Assembly (NCBI GenBank): GCA_900751035.1
Contig: CAADSF010000059.1
Coordinates: 1 to 5,518 of the forward strand
Source: an uncultured Oscillospiraceae bacterium
Lineage (GTDB): Bacteria > Bacillota > Clostridia > Oscillospirales > Oscillospiraceae
Length of the DNA stretch: 5,518 nt
Direction of reading: 5' to 3'
Below the pieces are notes generated by a model. That model searched no databases. It saw only the letters and a list, made by a program, of their open reading frames with translations, and was not told the DNA's origin. Of the stretch, positions 1 through 5,439 are shown piece after piece (within the stretch, counting starts at the first letter, position 1; each line of letters begins with the position of its first letter). The translations under genes and the position numbers were made by a program.

Positions 1-248
1 AGTTCTTCCAGCATGACAGAGCCGTGTATGTTTCCGTCATGATCTTCACCTGGGCTGCGGCGATCTTCGACTTCTTCAAGACGCTGCCCGCCGGTGTGCG
101 CACAGCCCTGCGGCTCGACGCTCCGGTCGAGCTGGCAAAGCGGTATCTGCCGCTGTTCGATTTGAACCTCGGCTGGCTGCTTCCGGCTGTTGCCGGCTTT
201 GTCATCGGCATGGCGCTCCATCTTTCCGGGCGCAGCCGCGCAAAATAA
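1..248 (+). CDS. brnQ: Branched-chain amino acid transport system II carrier protein (BrnQ/LivCS family), C-terminal fragment
   Basis: The reading frame is open from base 3 and gives 81 residues up to the TAA at 246-248; the start lies outside the window. Members of this family are cytoplasmic-membrane, cation-coupled symporters that import leucine, isoleucine and valine. The visible part contains a hydrophobic stretch (VMIFTWAAAIFDFFKTL), a short polar link, then LPLFDLNLGWLLPAVAGFVI, which is the usual family ending: an LPL...LGWLLPA element leading into the last membrane helix, followed by a short basic cytoplasmic tail (SGRSRAK). The tail length fits a natural, untruncated C-terminus. A GTG codon at 24 lies in frame but falls inside the conserved region, so it is not a real start. 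The gene ends 14 bases before a strong terminator hairpin. The assignment rests on the C-terminal pattern alone, so a related carrier cannot be fully excluded. Confidence 0.8.
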   Translation, partial: FFQHDRAVYVSVMIFTWAAAIFDFFKTLPAGVRTALRLDAPVELAKRYLPLFDLNLGWLLPAVAGFVIGMALHLSGRSRAK

Positions 249-261
249 TCGGCATAAACAG

Positions 262-308
262 AAAATCCGTGAAGAACCGAAGCGATACCGGCTCTTCACG
301 GATTTTTT
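262..308. terminator. Bidirectional rho-independent terminator between convergent genes
   Basis: A perfect 14-bp stem is formed by 262-275 (AAAATCCGTGAAGA) and 293-306 (TCTTCACGGATTTT). A further CCG/CGG pairing (277-279 with 289-291) sits inside it. On the plus strand the stem runs into TTTTTT (303-308), terminating the brnQ transcript. On the minus strand the stem ends in TTTT followed by CTGTTT, so it can also terminate the DUF362 gene, which ends at 318. The position between two convergent stop codons fits this double role. Confidence 0.9.
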
Positions 309-317
309 ATTGGCGTC

Positions 318-1430
318 TCAGCGGATGGTCACAAGCTCGTAGGTATCCTGTCCGATGCCGAGCTTTTTGCCGTGCTCGATCAGATCCTGCCAGTGCGTGT
401 TGTCATGCGCGGCGTGGAAGCGGTCGCAGTCGTGCTCGTGCTTCAGATCGGTGATGGCGCTGTTCGGCAGAACCGGCTGGCGGTTGACGGCCTCGGCGCA
501 GGCCAGATCCAGCGCGACAGGGTCGGCGGAGGCAAACATCCCGACGTCCGGGACGATGGGCACGTCGTTTTCCGGGTGGCAGTCGCAGTTGGGCGAAACG
601 TCGCAAACGATGTTGATGCAGTAGCTGGGGCGGCCGTCCAGAACGGCCTTGGCGTATTCCGCGATCTTGCAGTTGAGCAGCCTGACGCTCGAACTGCTGC
701 CCGTCTGGATCGCGTCCTTGGGACAGACCGCGATGCAGCGGCCGCAGCCGACGCAGTTGTTCTGATCGATCTTGCACTTTTTGTCCGCGATCTGCGGGCC
801 GTTGTGCGCACAGATCTTCGCGCAGGCGCCGCAGCCGACGCACAGGTCCGCCTCGACATACGGCTTGCCGTCGGCGTGCATGGCCATCTTACCCGCGCGC
901 GAGCCGCAGCCCATGCCGATGTTCTTGAGTGCGCCGCCGAAGCCCGCCTCCTCATGGCCCTTGAAGTGCGCGAGAGAAACGATGATATCCGCGTCCATCA
1001 CGGCGCGGCCGATGCGGGCGGTCTTGCAGTATTCGCCGCCCGCGACGGGGACCTCAATATCGTCCGAGCCCTTCAGGCCGTCGGCGATGATGACGTGACA
1101 GCCGGTGGAGAACGGGGAATAGCCGTTCAAGTACGCAGTATCCATGTGCTCCAGCGCGTTTTTGCGGCTGCCGACATAGAGCGTGTTGCAGTCGGTGAGG
1201 AAGGGCCTGCCGCCGCGTTCCTTGATAAAATCGGCGACGACCTTGGCATAGTTTGCACGCAGGAACGACAGGTTGCCGAGCTCGCCGAAGTGCAGCTTGA
1301 TGGCGACGAACTTGCCGTCAAAGTCGATCCGGGAAAACTCTGATTTTTCCAGCAGCTTGCGAAGCTTATCGAGCTGGCTCACGCCGTTGCGGCAGCGGAA
1401 ATCGGTAAAGTAAACCTTGGATGCAGGCAT
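318..1430 (-). CDS. DUF362 domain-containing protein with two [4Fe-4S] ferredoxin motifs
   Basis: This 370-residue protein of unknown physiological role belongs to the DUF362 iron-sulfur family and is probably a cytoplasmic electron-transfer or redox protein. The N-terminal half carries the DUF362 pattern, including VAIKLHFGE near residues 42-50 and HFKGHEEAGFGGALKNIGMG at 155-174. Two ferredoxin-type CxxCxxCxxxC motifs follow: C197, C200, C203, C207 and C226, C229, C232, C236, the second ending in the classic CP. The C-terminal part has a cysteine cluster, CDVSPNCDCH (C276, C282, C284), then PIVPDVGMFASADPVALDLA (291-310), both typical of this subgroup. There is no signal peptide or membrane segment. 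The ATG at 1430 is supported by AAAGGAGG eight bases upstream and a near-perfect promoter. Only 67 bp separate it from the GH18 gene on the same strand. Family assignment is firm; the reaction and partner are unknown. Confidence 0.92.
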   Translation of the reverse strand: MPASKVYFTDFRCRNGVSQLDKLRKLLEKSEFSRIDFDGKFVAIKLHFGELGNLSFLRANYAKVVADFIKERGGRPFLTDCNTLYVGSRKNALEHMDTAYLNGYSPFSTGCHVIIADGLKGSDDIEVPVAGGEYCKTARIGRAVMDADIIVSLAHFKGHEEAGFGGALKNIGMGCGSRAGKMAMHADGKPYVEADLCVGCGACAKICAHNGPQIADKKCKIDQNNCVGCGRCIAVCPKDAIQTGSSSSVRLLNCKIAEYAKAVLDGRPSYCINIVCDVSPNCDCHPENDVPIVPDVGMFASADPVALDLACAEAVNRQPVLPNSAITDLKHEHDCDRFHAAHDNTHWQDLIEHGKKLGIGQDTYELVTIR

Positions 1431-1438
1431 GAAGGAAT

Positions 1439-1446
1439 CCTCCTTT
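1439..1446 (-). promoter_or_regulatory. Ribosome binding site of the DUF362 gene
   Basis: The minus strand reads AAAGGAGG eight bases before the ATG at 1430. This near-perfect Shine-Dalgarno match fixes that start codon. Confidence 0.9.
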
Positions 1447-1459
1447 TGCTGTTTTTTTC

Positions 1460-1488
1460 ATCATACCGCACCCGCCGGATTTTGTCAA
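1460..1488 (-). promoter_or_regulatory. Sigma-A-type promoter of the DUF362 gene
   Basis: On the minus strand, TTGACA (1488-1483) is followed by a 17-base spacer and TATGAT (1465-1460). The -35 is a perfect match and the -10 has one mismatch. Transcription would start near 1453, giving a leader of roughly 22 bases that contains the ribosome binding site. The promoter sits just outside the 3' end of the upstream GH18 gene, so the DUF362 gene can be expressed without it. Confidence 0.88.
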
Positions 1489-1497
1489 CGCAGACAG

Positions 1498-2772
1498 TCA
1501 AGGGACAGAAAACAGATAATTCTGCAGGCTGAATCCCGCCGCAAAGGGTCGCATGAAGTTCCAGTAGCCGAGCCCCAGCAGGCCATATTCCGTCAGCAGG
1601 CCGAACTTTGCCAGTGCGCTGCGCACATCCTCGAACCAGACCTCGTGCGGCTGCCCGGCCTCGTCCAGATAGGTGAAATACGGCGTCTGCGCCTGGTCGT
1701 CAAATTGAATTTCCGCGCCGTACTGCGCCGCGAGCAGCGGCGCGGCCTCGTTCCCGATGGACTGTGCCCGCGTCGCGCCCGCCGTAAACGGCAGCGTCCA
1801 GTCATAGGCGTAGTTCGGGAATCCCAGCAGAATTTTCCCCGCCTCCATCTGCGTCAGCGCAAACTCCACCACCCGCCGCACCGCCGAAACCGGCGCCACC
1901 GCCATCGGCGGCCCATAGGTGTAGCCCCATTCATACGTCATCAGCAGCACTGCGTCGCAGGCGGAGGCGATGGCGGCGTAGTCGTGGCCCTCGTAGAGGG
2001 CGCCGGGCTGGCCGGCGGAGGTTTTGGGGGCAAGGGCGGCGATGAGCGGCAGGCCGTAGGGGGCAAGACGCGCGTGCAGGAGCGCGAGGAACTGCGCATA
2101 CGCCTCCGCAAGCTCCCGGCCCAGATATTCAAAGTCCACGTCCAGCCCCATATAGCCCTTCTCTCGCATCTTTTGCAGCACTGCATCGGCAAGCGTCTGC
2201 TGCAGCGCCTCGCGCCGCAGCACGTCCGCCGCCTGCGCGGCGGAAAAGGTCCCGGCTGCCGTCAGCGTTGACAGGTGCAGAAACGGACGCACGCCGTACG
2301 CTCCTGCCAGCGCCAGCAGCCGCTCGTCGTCCATCGGCACGAGCGCACCCTCCGGCGTGAAGCCGTAGGTAAACGGCATCAGCGCTCCGGCAAACGGCAG
2401 GATGCCGCGCAGAACAGATTCCTGCACATACGGGTACGCGTACCCGGTGACGAACGCTTCGCACGTCCGGTTCTGCTCCAGCTGCGTCACGAGAACCTGC
2501 CCCGGATAGAGCCGGTCGGAGCCGGACAGGTTCGGGTTCATCCGGTACAAAGACAGCACATCCGTCCCGGCTGGGGCCGCGATGGACGAAAGCGTATCTC
2601 CTGTCCGGACAGTCACGGTCCGTTCCGGGTACAGGGCAAGCAAGCTCTGCCCCACGGCCAGCCGGTACGGCTCCTGCAGGCCGTTGTACCGCGCGAGGAA
2701 CCCCGGCGCGAGAGAAAGCGCCCGGCCGATGGAATACAGCGTATCGCCGGGCTTTACCACGTAGATCTGCAT
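1498..2772 (-). CDS. LysM-GH18 spore cortex peptidoglycan hydrolase, SleL/YaaH-like
   Basis: This 424-residue protein has two N-terminal LysM domains (about 2-47, beginning IYVVKPGDTLYSIG, and 52-96, beginning VTVRTGDTLSSIA) followed by a glycoside hydrolase family 18 domain (about 105-415). LysM modules bind peptidoglycan. GH18 enzymes of this architecture are N-acetylglucosaminidases that cut cortex glycan during spore germination. The catalytic motif GLDVDFEYL lies at 209-217, with E215 as the expected acid and D211 and D213 as the supporting aspartates. MTYEWGYTYGPPMAVAPV (278-295) and VWFEDVRSALAKFG (378-391) are further family marks. Length and domain order match Bacillus SleL and YaaH, which also lack a signal peptide. 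The frame is open back to 2985, but the LysM starts exactly at the ATG at 2772, which has GAGGTGAT upstream; the longer version would overlap ung. Several paralogues often coexist, so no symbol is given. Confidence 0.9.
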   Translation of the reverse strand: MQIYVVKPGDTLYSIGRALSLAPGFLARYNGLQEPYRLAVGQSLLALYPERTVTVRTGDTLSSIAAPAGTDVLSLYRMNPNLSGSDRLYPGQVLVTQLEQNRTCEAFVTGYAYPYVQESVLRGILPFAGALMPFTYGFTPEGALVPMDDERLLALAGAYGVRPFLHLSTLTAAGTFSAAQAADVLRREALQQTLADAVLQKMREKGYMGLDVDFEYLGRELAEAYAQFLALLHARLAPYGLPLIAALAPKTSAGQPGALYEGHDYAAIASACDAVLLMTYEWGYTYGPPMAVAPVSAVRRVVEFALTQMEAGKILLGFPNYAYDWTLPFTAGATRAQSIGNEAAPLLAAQYGAEIQFDDQAQTPYFTYLDEAGQPHEVWFEDVRSALAKFGLLTEYGLLGLGYWNFMRPFAAGFSLQNYLFSVP

Positions 2773-2775
2773 ACG

Positions 2776-2783
2776 ATCACCTC
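2776..2783 (-). promoter_or_regulatory. Ribosome binding site that decides the GH18 gene start
   Basis: The minus strand reads GAGGTGAT ending three bases before the ATG at 2772; the GAGGTG core is five bases from it. This, with the LysM domain beginning at residue 2, selects this start over in-frame ATGs further upstream. Confidence 0.7.
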
Positions 2784-2809
2784 GCAAAACCCTATGCGCC
2801 GGGCCGCGC

Positions 2810-2838
2810 TTGTGTTCCGATATTTTATATGGTATAAA
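2810..2838 (+). promoter_or_regulatory. Extended -10 promoter of ung within the divergent intergenic region
   Basis: The -10 is TATAAA (2833-2838), preceded by TGG (2830-2832), which forms an extended -10 element. With a 17-base spacer the -35 would be TTGTGT (2810-2815), a weak match. The predicted transcript starts near 2845 and gives a leader of about 32 bases. The surrounding stretch (2773-2876) must also hold the promoter of the divergent GH18 gene. CATATAAA on the minus strand (2831-2824) is the best -10-like string there. It could suit a sporulation sigma factor, but I see no matching -35. Confidence 0.6.
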
Positions 2839-2862
2839 TATTGTGAAAAAATCGGAAATAAT

Positions 2863-2868
2863 AAGGAG
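2863..2868 (+). promoter_or_regulatory. Ribosome binding site of ung
   Basis: AAGGAG lies eight bases upstream of the ATG at 2877, confirming that start. Confidence 0.85.
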
Positions 2869-2876
2869 TATGTACC

Positions 2877-3551
2877 ATGAAACCGGAAGAACTCGGCGCG
2901 TGGCAGGCGCTTTTGCGGGAGGAATTTGAAATGCCGTACTGGCGGACGCTCTCGGAGCGGGTTGACGCGGCCTATGCCGCGTCAACGGTCTATCCGCCGC
3001 GCGAGGCGCTGTTTGCGGCCTTCCGGCTCACGCCGCCGGAGGCGGTGCGGGCCGTGATTCTGGGGCAGGACCCGTATCACGAACCGGGGCAGGCCAACGG
3101 ACTGGCGTTCTCTGTAAATCCGGGCGTGAAGCTGCCGCCGTCGCTGCGCAATATTTTTACCGAGCTGCAATCGGACTGCGGCATCACGCCGCCGGACAGC
3201 GGCGAGCTGACTGCGTGGGCAAGGCAGGGCGTGTTCCTGCTCAACAGCAGCCTGAGCGTGGAGGCGGGGAAGGCCGCAAGTCATAAGAATTTTGGCTGGC
3301 AGACGTTTACGGACGCGGTCGTGCGGAAGCTGGCGGCGCTGCCGCAGCCGGTCGCGTTCGTTCTCTGGGGCGCACACGCGCAGAAAAAGGTCGCCATCGC
3401 AGTAAATAGCCCCTATCCGCGCCTCGTCCTGCAAGCCCCGCATCCCAGTCCGTTAAGCGCCTACCGCGGCTTTTTCGGCAGCAGGCCGTTTTCGCAGATC
3501 AACGCGTTCCTCGCGCAGCACGGTCAGAAGCAGATCGACTGGCAGCCATAA
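2877..3551 (+). CDS. ung: Uracil-DNA glycosylase, family 1
   Basis: The enzyme removes uracil from DNA, arising from cytosine deamination or dUMP incorporation, and starts base-excision repair in the cytoplasm. At 224 residues it has the normal bacterial length. The water-activating loop GQDPYH is at 63-68, with D65 as the catalytic base. GLAFSV (75-80) supplies F78, which stacks on uracil. VFLLNSSLSV (119-128) supplies N123 for uracil recognition. The DNA-intercalation loop HPSPLSAYRGFFGSRPFS (189-206) includes catalytic H189 and L193. All key residues of family 1 are present, so activity is expected. The gene is divergent from the LysM-GH18 gene, with its own promoter and an AAGGAG site. 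A clear terminator after it is lacking: the 3' flank is AT-rich with a short palindrome only. Confidence 0.98.
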   Translation: MKPEELGAWQALLREEFEMPYWRTLSERVDAAYAASTVYPPREALFAAFRLTPPEAVRAVILGQDPYHEPGQANGLAFSVNPGVKLPPSLRNIFTELQSDCGITPPDSGELTAWARQGVFLLNSSLSVEAGKAASHKNFGWQTFTDAVVRKLAALPQPVAFVLWGAHAQKKVAIAVNSPYPRLVLQAPHPSPLSAYRGFFGSRPFSQINAFLAQHGQKQIDWQP

Positions 3552-3585
3552 GGACGGCAAATCAGCCAAATTTTATGCGCAGCAA

Positions 3586-3599
3586 AAAGAAATTTCTTT
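3586..3599. repeat. Perfect 14-bp palindrome downstream of ung
   Basis: AAAGAAATTTCTTT is a perfect inverted repeat with no spacer. It lies 34 bases after the ung stop codon and about 33 bases upstream of the trmL -35. It could be a binding site for a dimeric regulator, a weak part of the ung transcription end, or chance in AT-rich DNA. It is too A/T-rich to be a strong hairpin, and the next T-run (3614-3620) is too far away for a classical terminator. Confidence 0.5.
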
Positions 3600-3631
3600 C
3601 GTAAAAAACCTTATTTTTTTCTGAAAAACAG

Positions 3632-3660
3632 TTGAAATCTGCGATGTTCTGTCATAGAAT
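3632..3660 (+). promoter_or_regulatory. Sigma-A-type promoter of trmL (and probably pgk)
   Basis: TTGAAA (3632-3637), a 17-base spacer, and TAGAAT (3655-3660) make a good promoter, with one mismatch to consensus in each hexamer. The preceding bases hold alternating A and T tracts (3584-3628) that could act as an UP element or bend the DNA. Transcription would begin near 3667. The in-frame ATG at 3661 lies immediately after the -10, before this start point, and therefore cannot be used from this promoter. Confidence 0.82.
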
Positions 3661-3667
3661 ATGCTTG

Positions 3668-3690
3668 CCTGCCGCGAAGCGGCGGACAGG
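3668..3690 (+). other. Stem-loop in the trmL leader
   Basis: CCGC (3672-3675), loop GAA, GCGG (3679-3682) form a tight hairpin. An outer CCTG (3668-3671)/CAGG (3687-3690) pairing is also possible with a four-base bulge. The outer pairing would cover the first bases of the AGGGAG ribosome binding site (3688-3693), so a mild effect on translation is conceivable. Confidence 0.5.
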
Positions 3691-3693
3691 GAG
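3688..3693 (+). promoter_or_regulatory. Ribosome binding site that decides the trmL start
   Basis: AGGGAG is nine bases upstream of the ATG at 3703. It supports this codon over the in-frame ATG at 3661, which has no such site in front of it. Confidence 0.75.
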
Positions 3694-3702
3694 TTTTTTC
3701 GT

Positions 3703-4194
3703 ATGCTGCATATTGTACTGGTAGAACCTGAAATTCCGGCCAACACCGGGAATATCGCGCGGACCTGCGCCGCGACGGGCAGCGTCCTGCATCTGGTGAA
3801 GCCGCTGGGCTTCGACATTTCGGACAAGGCTGTGAAGCGTGCCGGGCTTGATTACTGGCATCTGGTCGATGTGCGCGTGTATGAGAATCTGGAGGATTTC
3901 TTCGCGAAGAACCAGCCCGCCTGTATGCGCCTGTTCTCGACCAAGGCTCCCCGCCGCTACGACGAGGCCGATTATCCCGACGGGACGTATCTGTTCTTCG
4001 GGAAGGAAACGAAGGGCCTGCCGGAGGCGTTTCTGGCCGCGCATTACGACAGCTGCGTCCGCATCCCCATCCGCGCGGAGGCGCGGAGTCTCAACCTCAG
4101 CAATTCCGCCGCCGTCGGCGTATTCGAGGCGCTGCGGCAGCAGGAGTTCCCGCATTTGAAGACTGAAGGAAAAATGGCAGAATGGAATCTGTAA
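3703..4194 (+). CDS. trmL: tRNA (cytidine(34)-2'-O)-methyltransferase, SPOUT family TrmL
   Basis: This 163-residue enzyme transfers a methyl group from S-adenosylmethionine to the 2'-O of the wobble nucleotide (C34, or modified U34) in certain tRNA-Leu species. SPOUT enzymes act as dimers with a knotted cofactor site. The sequence carries the three expected motifs: PEIPANTGNIARTCA (9-23) with N14 and R20; FFGKETKGLPE (98-108); and IPI (121-123) followed by RSLNLSNSAAV (128-138), the knot region. It begins directly with MLHIVLVEPEIPANTGN, as TrmL proteins do, and the length is normal. An upstream in-frame ATG at 3661 would add 14 unconserved residues, encoded over the -10/leader region, so it is rejected. 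The stop is 43 bases before pgk with no terminator between, so co-transcription is likely. Other SPOUT RNA methyltransferases are possible, but the compact single-domain form favours TrmL. Confidence 0.94.
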   Translation: MLHIVLVEPEIPANTGNIARTCAATGSVLHLVKPLGFDISDKAVKRAGLDYWHLVDVRVYENLEDFFAKNQPACMRLFSTKAPRRYDEADYPDGTYLFFGKETKGLPEAFLAAHYDSCVRIPIRAEARSLNLSNSAAVGVFEALRQQEFPHLKTEGKMAEWNL

Positions 4195-4199
4195 ACAAA

Positions 4200-4214
4200 G
4201 CGGGCTGCACCCGC
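4200..4214 (+). other. Small GC-rich stem-loop between trmL and pgk
   Basis: GCGGG (4200-4204), loop CTGCA, CCCGC (4210-4214) form a 5-bp stem. No T-run follows, so it is not a terminator. It lies ten bases upstream of the pgk ribosome binding site and could protect the 5' end of a processed pgk message. Confidence 0.45.
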
Positions 4215-4223
4215 GAGCAAAAT

Positions 4224-4230
4224 AAGGAGG
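4224..4230 (+). promoter_or_regulatory. Ribosome binding site of pgk
   Basis: AAGGAGG with seven bases to the ATG at 4238 is an ideal site, in keeping with high expression of a glycolytic enzyme. Confidence 0.92.
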
Positions 4231-4237
4231 AACTTCT

Positions 4238-5437
4238 ATGAACTACAATAAAAAGTCTGTTGAAGATATCGACGTTGCCGGCAAGCGCGTGCTCTGCCGC
4301 TGCGACTTTAACGTCCCCACCAAGGACGGCAGAATCACGAGCGACAAGCGCATCGTCGCCGCGCTGCCGACCATCCAGTATCTTGTGAAGCACGGCGCGC
4401 GCGTCATCCTCTGCTCCCACATGGGCAAGCCCAAAGGCGAGGTCAAGCCTGAGCTGAGCCTGCAGGTCGTGGCCGACCGCCTTTCTGAGCTTCTGGGCCA
4501 GCCGGTCAAGATGGCGAAGGACGTTGTGGGCGAAAGCGCACAGTCCCTGGCCGCTTCTTTGCAGGACGGCGAGGTCATGCTGCTGGAGAACACCCGCTTT
4601 GAAAAGGGCGAGACGAAGAACGACCCGGAGCTTTCCAAGAAGCTTGCCTCCATGGCCGACATTTTCGTGAACGACGCGTTCGGCACCGCGCACCGCGCCC
4701 ACGCCTCCACGGCTGGCGTTGCGGATTACCTGCCCGCCGTCTGCGGCTATCTTGTCCAGAAGGAAGTTTCCATCATGGGCAAGGCGCTGGCCGATCCGGA
4801 GCGTCCGTTCGTCGCCATTCTCGGCGGCGCGAAGGTCTCCGACAAGCTGAACGTCATCAATAACCTCCTTGAGAAGGTCGACACGCTCATCATCGGCGGC
4901 GGCATGGCCTATACCTTCGTCGCGGCCAAGGGCTACGGCATCGGCAAGAGCCTGTTTGACGCGGAGAAGGTCGACTACTGCAAGGATATGATGAAGAAGG
5001 CCGAGGAGAAGGGCGTAAAGCTCCTGCTCCCGATTGACACCGTCGTCGCATCCGACTTCCCGAATCCCATCGACGCGCCCGTCGAGGTCGAAACCGTCGA
5101 CGTGACTGCAATTCCGGCTGACAAGGAAGGTCTGGACATCGGCGAAAAGACCCGCGCGCTGTTTGCAGACGCTGTCAAGAACGCAAAGACCGTCGTCTGG
5201 AACGGGCCCATGGGCGTGTTCGAGAACCCGACGCTTGCAAAGGGCACGATTGCCGTTGCGCAGGCGCTGGCCGATTCCGACGCTGTGACCATCGTCGGCG
5301 GCGGCGACTCCGCAGCAGCCTGCGAGCAGCTGGGCTTTGCCGACAAGATCACCCACATCTCCACCGGCGGCGGCGCTTCCCTGGAGTTCCTGGAAGGCCT
5401 GGAGCTGCCCGGCATCGCCTGCCTGGAAGATAAGTAA
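4238..5437 (+). CDS. pgk: Phosphoglycerate kinase
   Basis: The enzyme interconverts 1,3-bisphosphoglycerate plus ADP with 3-phosphoglycerate plus ATP, the first ATP-yielding step of glycolysis, in the cytoplasm. At 399 residues it is full length, with two Rossmann-like domains. The N-terminal domain binds phosphoglycerate: RVLCRCDFNVP (17-27) with R21, D23 and N25; SHMGKPKG (60-67) with H61; ENTRFEKGE (117-125) with R120; and GTAHRAHAST (149-158) with R153. The C-terminal nucleotide domain has LGGAKVSDK (195-203) with K199 and K203, WNGPMGVFE (321-329), GGGDSAAA (354-361) and STGGGASLE (375-383). K64 stands where many orthologues have arginine (SHLGRP), a conservative change I recall in other Clostridia. 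Codon choice is GC-rich and regular. It is probably expressed from the trmL promoter. A triosephosphate isomerase or phosphoglycerate mutase gene downstream would be usual but is outside the window. Confidence 0.99.
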   Translation: MNYNKKSVEDIDVAGKRVLCRCDFNVPTKDGRITSDKRIVAALPTIQYLVKHGARVILCSHMGKPKGEVKPELSLQVVADRLSELLGQPVKMAKDVVGESAQSLAASLQDGEVMLLENTRFEKGETKNDPELSKKLASMADIFVNDAFGTAHRAHASTAGVADYLPAVCGYLVQKEVSIMGKALADPERPFVAILGGAKVSDKLNVINNLLEKVDTLIIGGGMAYTFVAAKGYGIGKSLFDAEKVDYCKDMMKKAEEKGVKLLLPIDTVVASDFPNPIDAPVEVETVDVTAIPADKEGLDIGEKTRALFADAVKNAKTVVWNGPMGVFENPTLAKGTIAVAQALADSDAVTIVGGGDSAAACEQLGFADKITHISTGGGASLEFLEGLELPGIACLEDK

Positions 5438-5439
5438 CT

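Noticed and set aside
24..248. A small 74-residue membrane protein starting at GTG 24
   Set aside because: The frame continues upstream to the window edge and the residues match the end of a BrnQ-type carrier, so this is a partial larger gene.
372..1343. 323-residue open frame on the plus strand opposite the DUF362 gene
   Set aside because: It is biased to Val, Ala, Asp and Arg with no recognisable motif, while the opposite strand encodes clear ferredoxin and DUF362 motifs with a ribosome binding site and promoter.
1417..2271. 284-residue open frame on the plus strand opposite the GH18 gene
   Set aside because: It is low-complexity, rich in Arg, Gln and Gly, and antisense to a conserved enzyme. 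It overlaps the start of the DUF362 gene and has no domain pattern.
2773..2985. 71-residue N-terminal extension of the GH18 protein, with a hydrophobic stretch that might pass for a membrane anchor
   Set aside because: It would overlap the start of ung on the opposite strand and be encoded through the AT-rich divergent promoter region. The LysM domain begins at the ATG at 2772, which has a ribosome binding site.
3601..3620. Possible terminator of ung from AAAAAA/TTTTTT pairing (3603-3608 with 3614-3620)
   Set aside because: An all-A/T stem of this size is too weak to count as an intrinsic terminator, and no GC-rich stem precedes the T-run.
4298..4445. Lysine at residue 64 of phosphoglycerate kinase in place of the common arginine, as a possible loss of substrate binding
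   Set aside because: The change keeps the positive charge, and I recall the SHxGKPKG form in other Clostridia. All other catalytic and binding motifs are intact.
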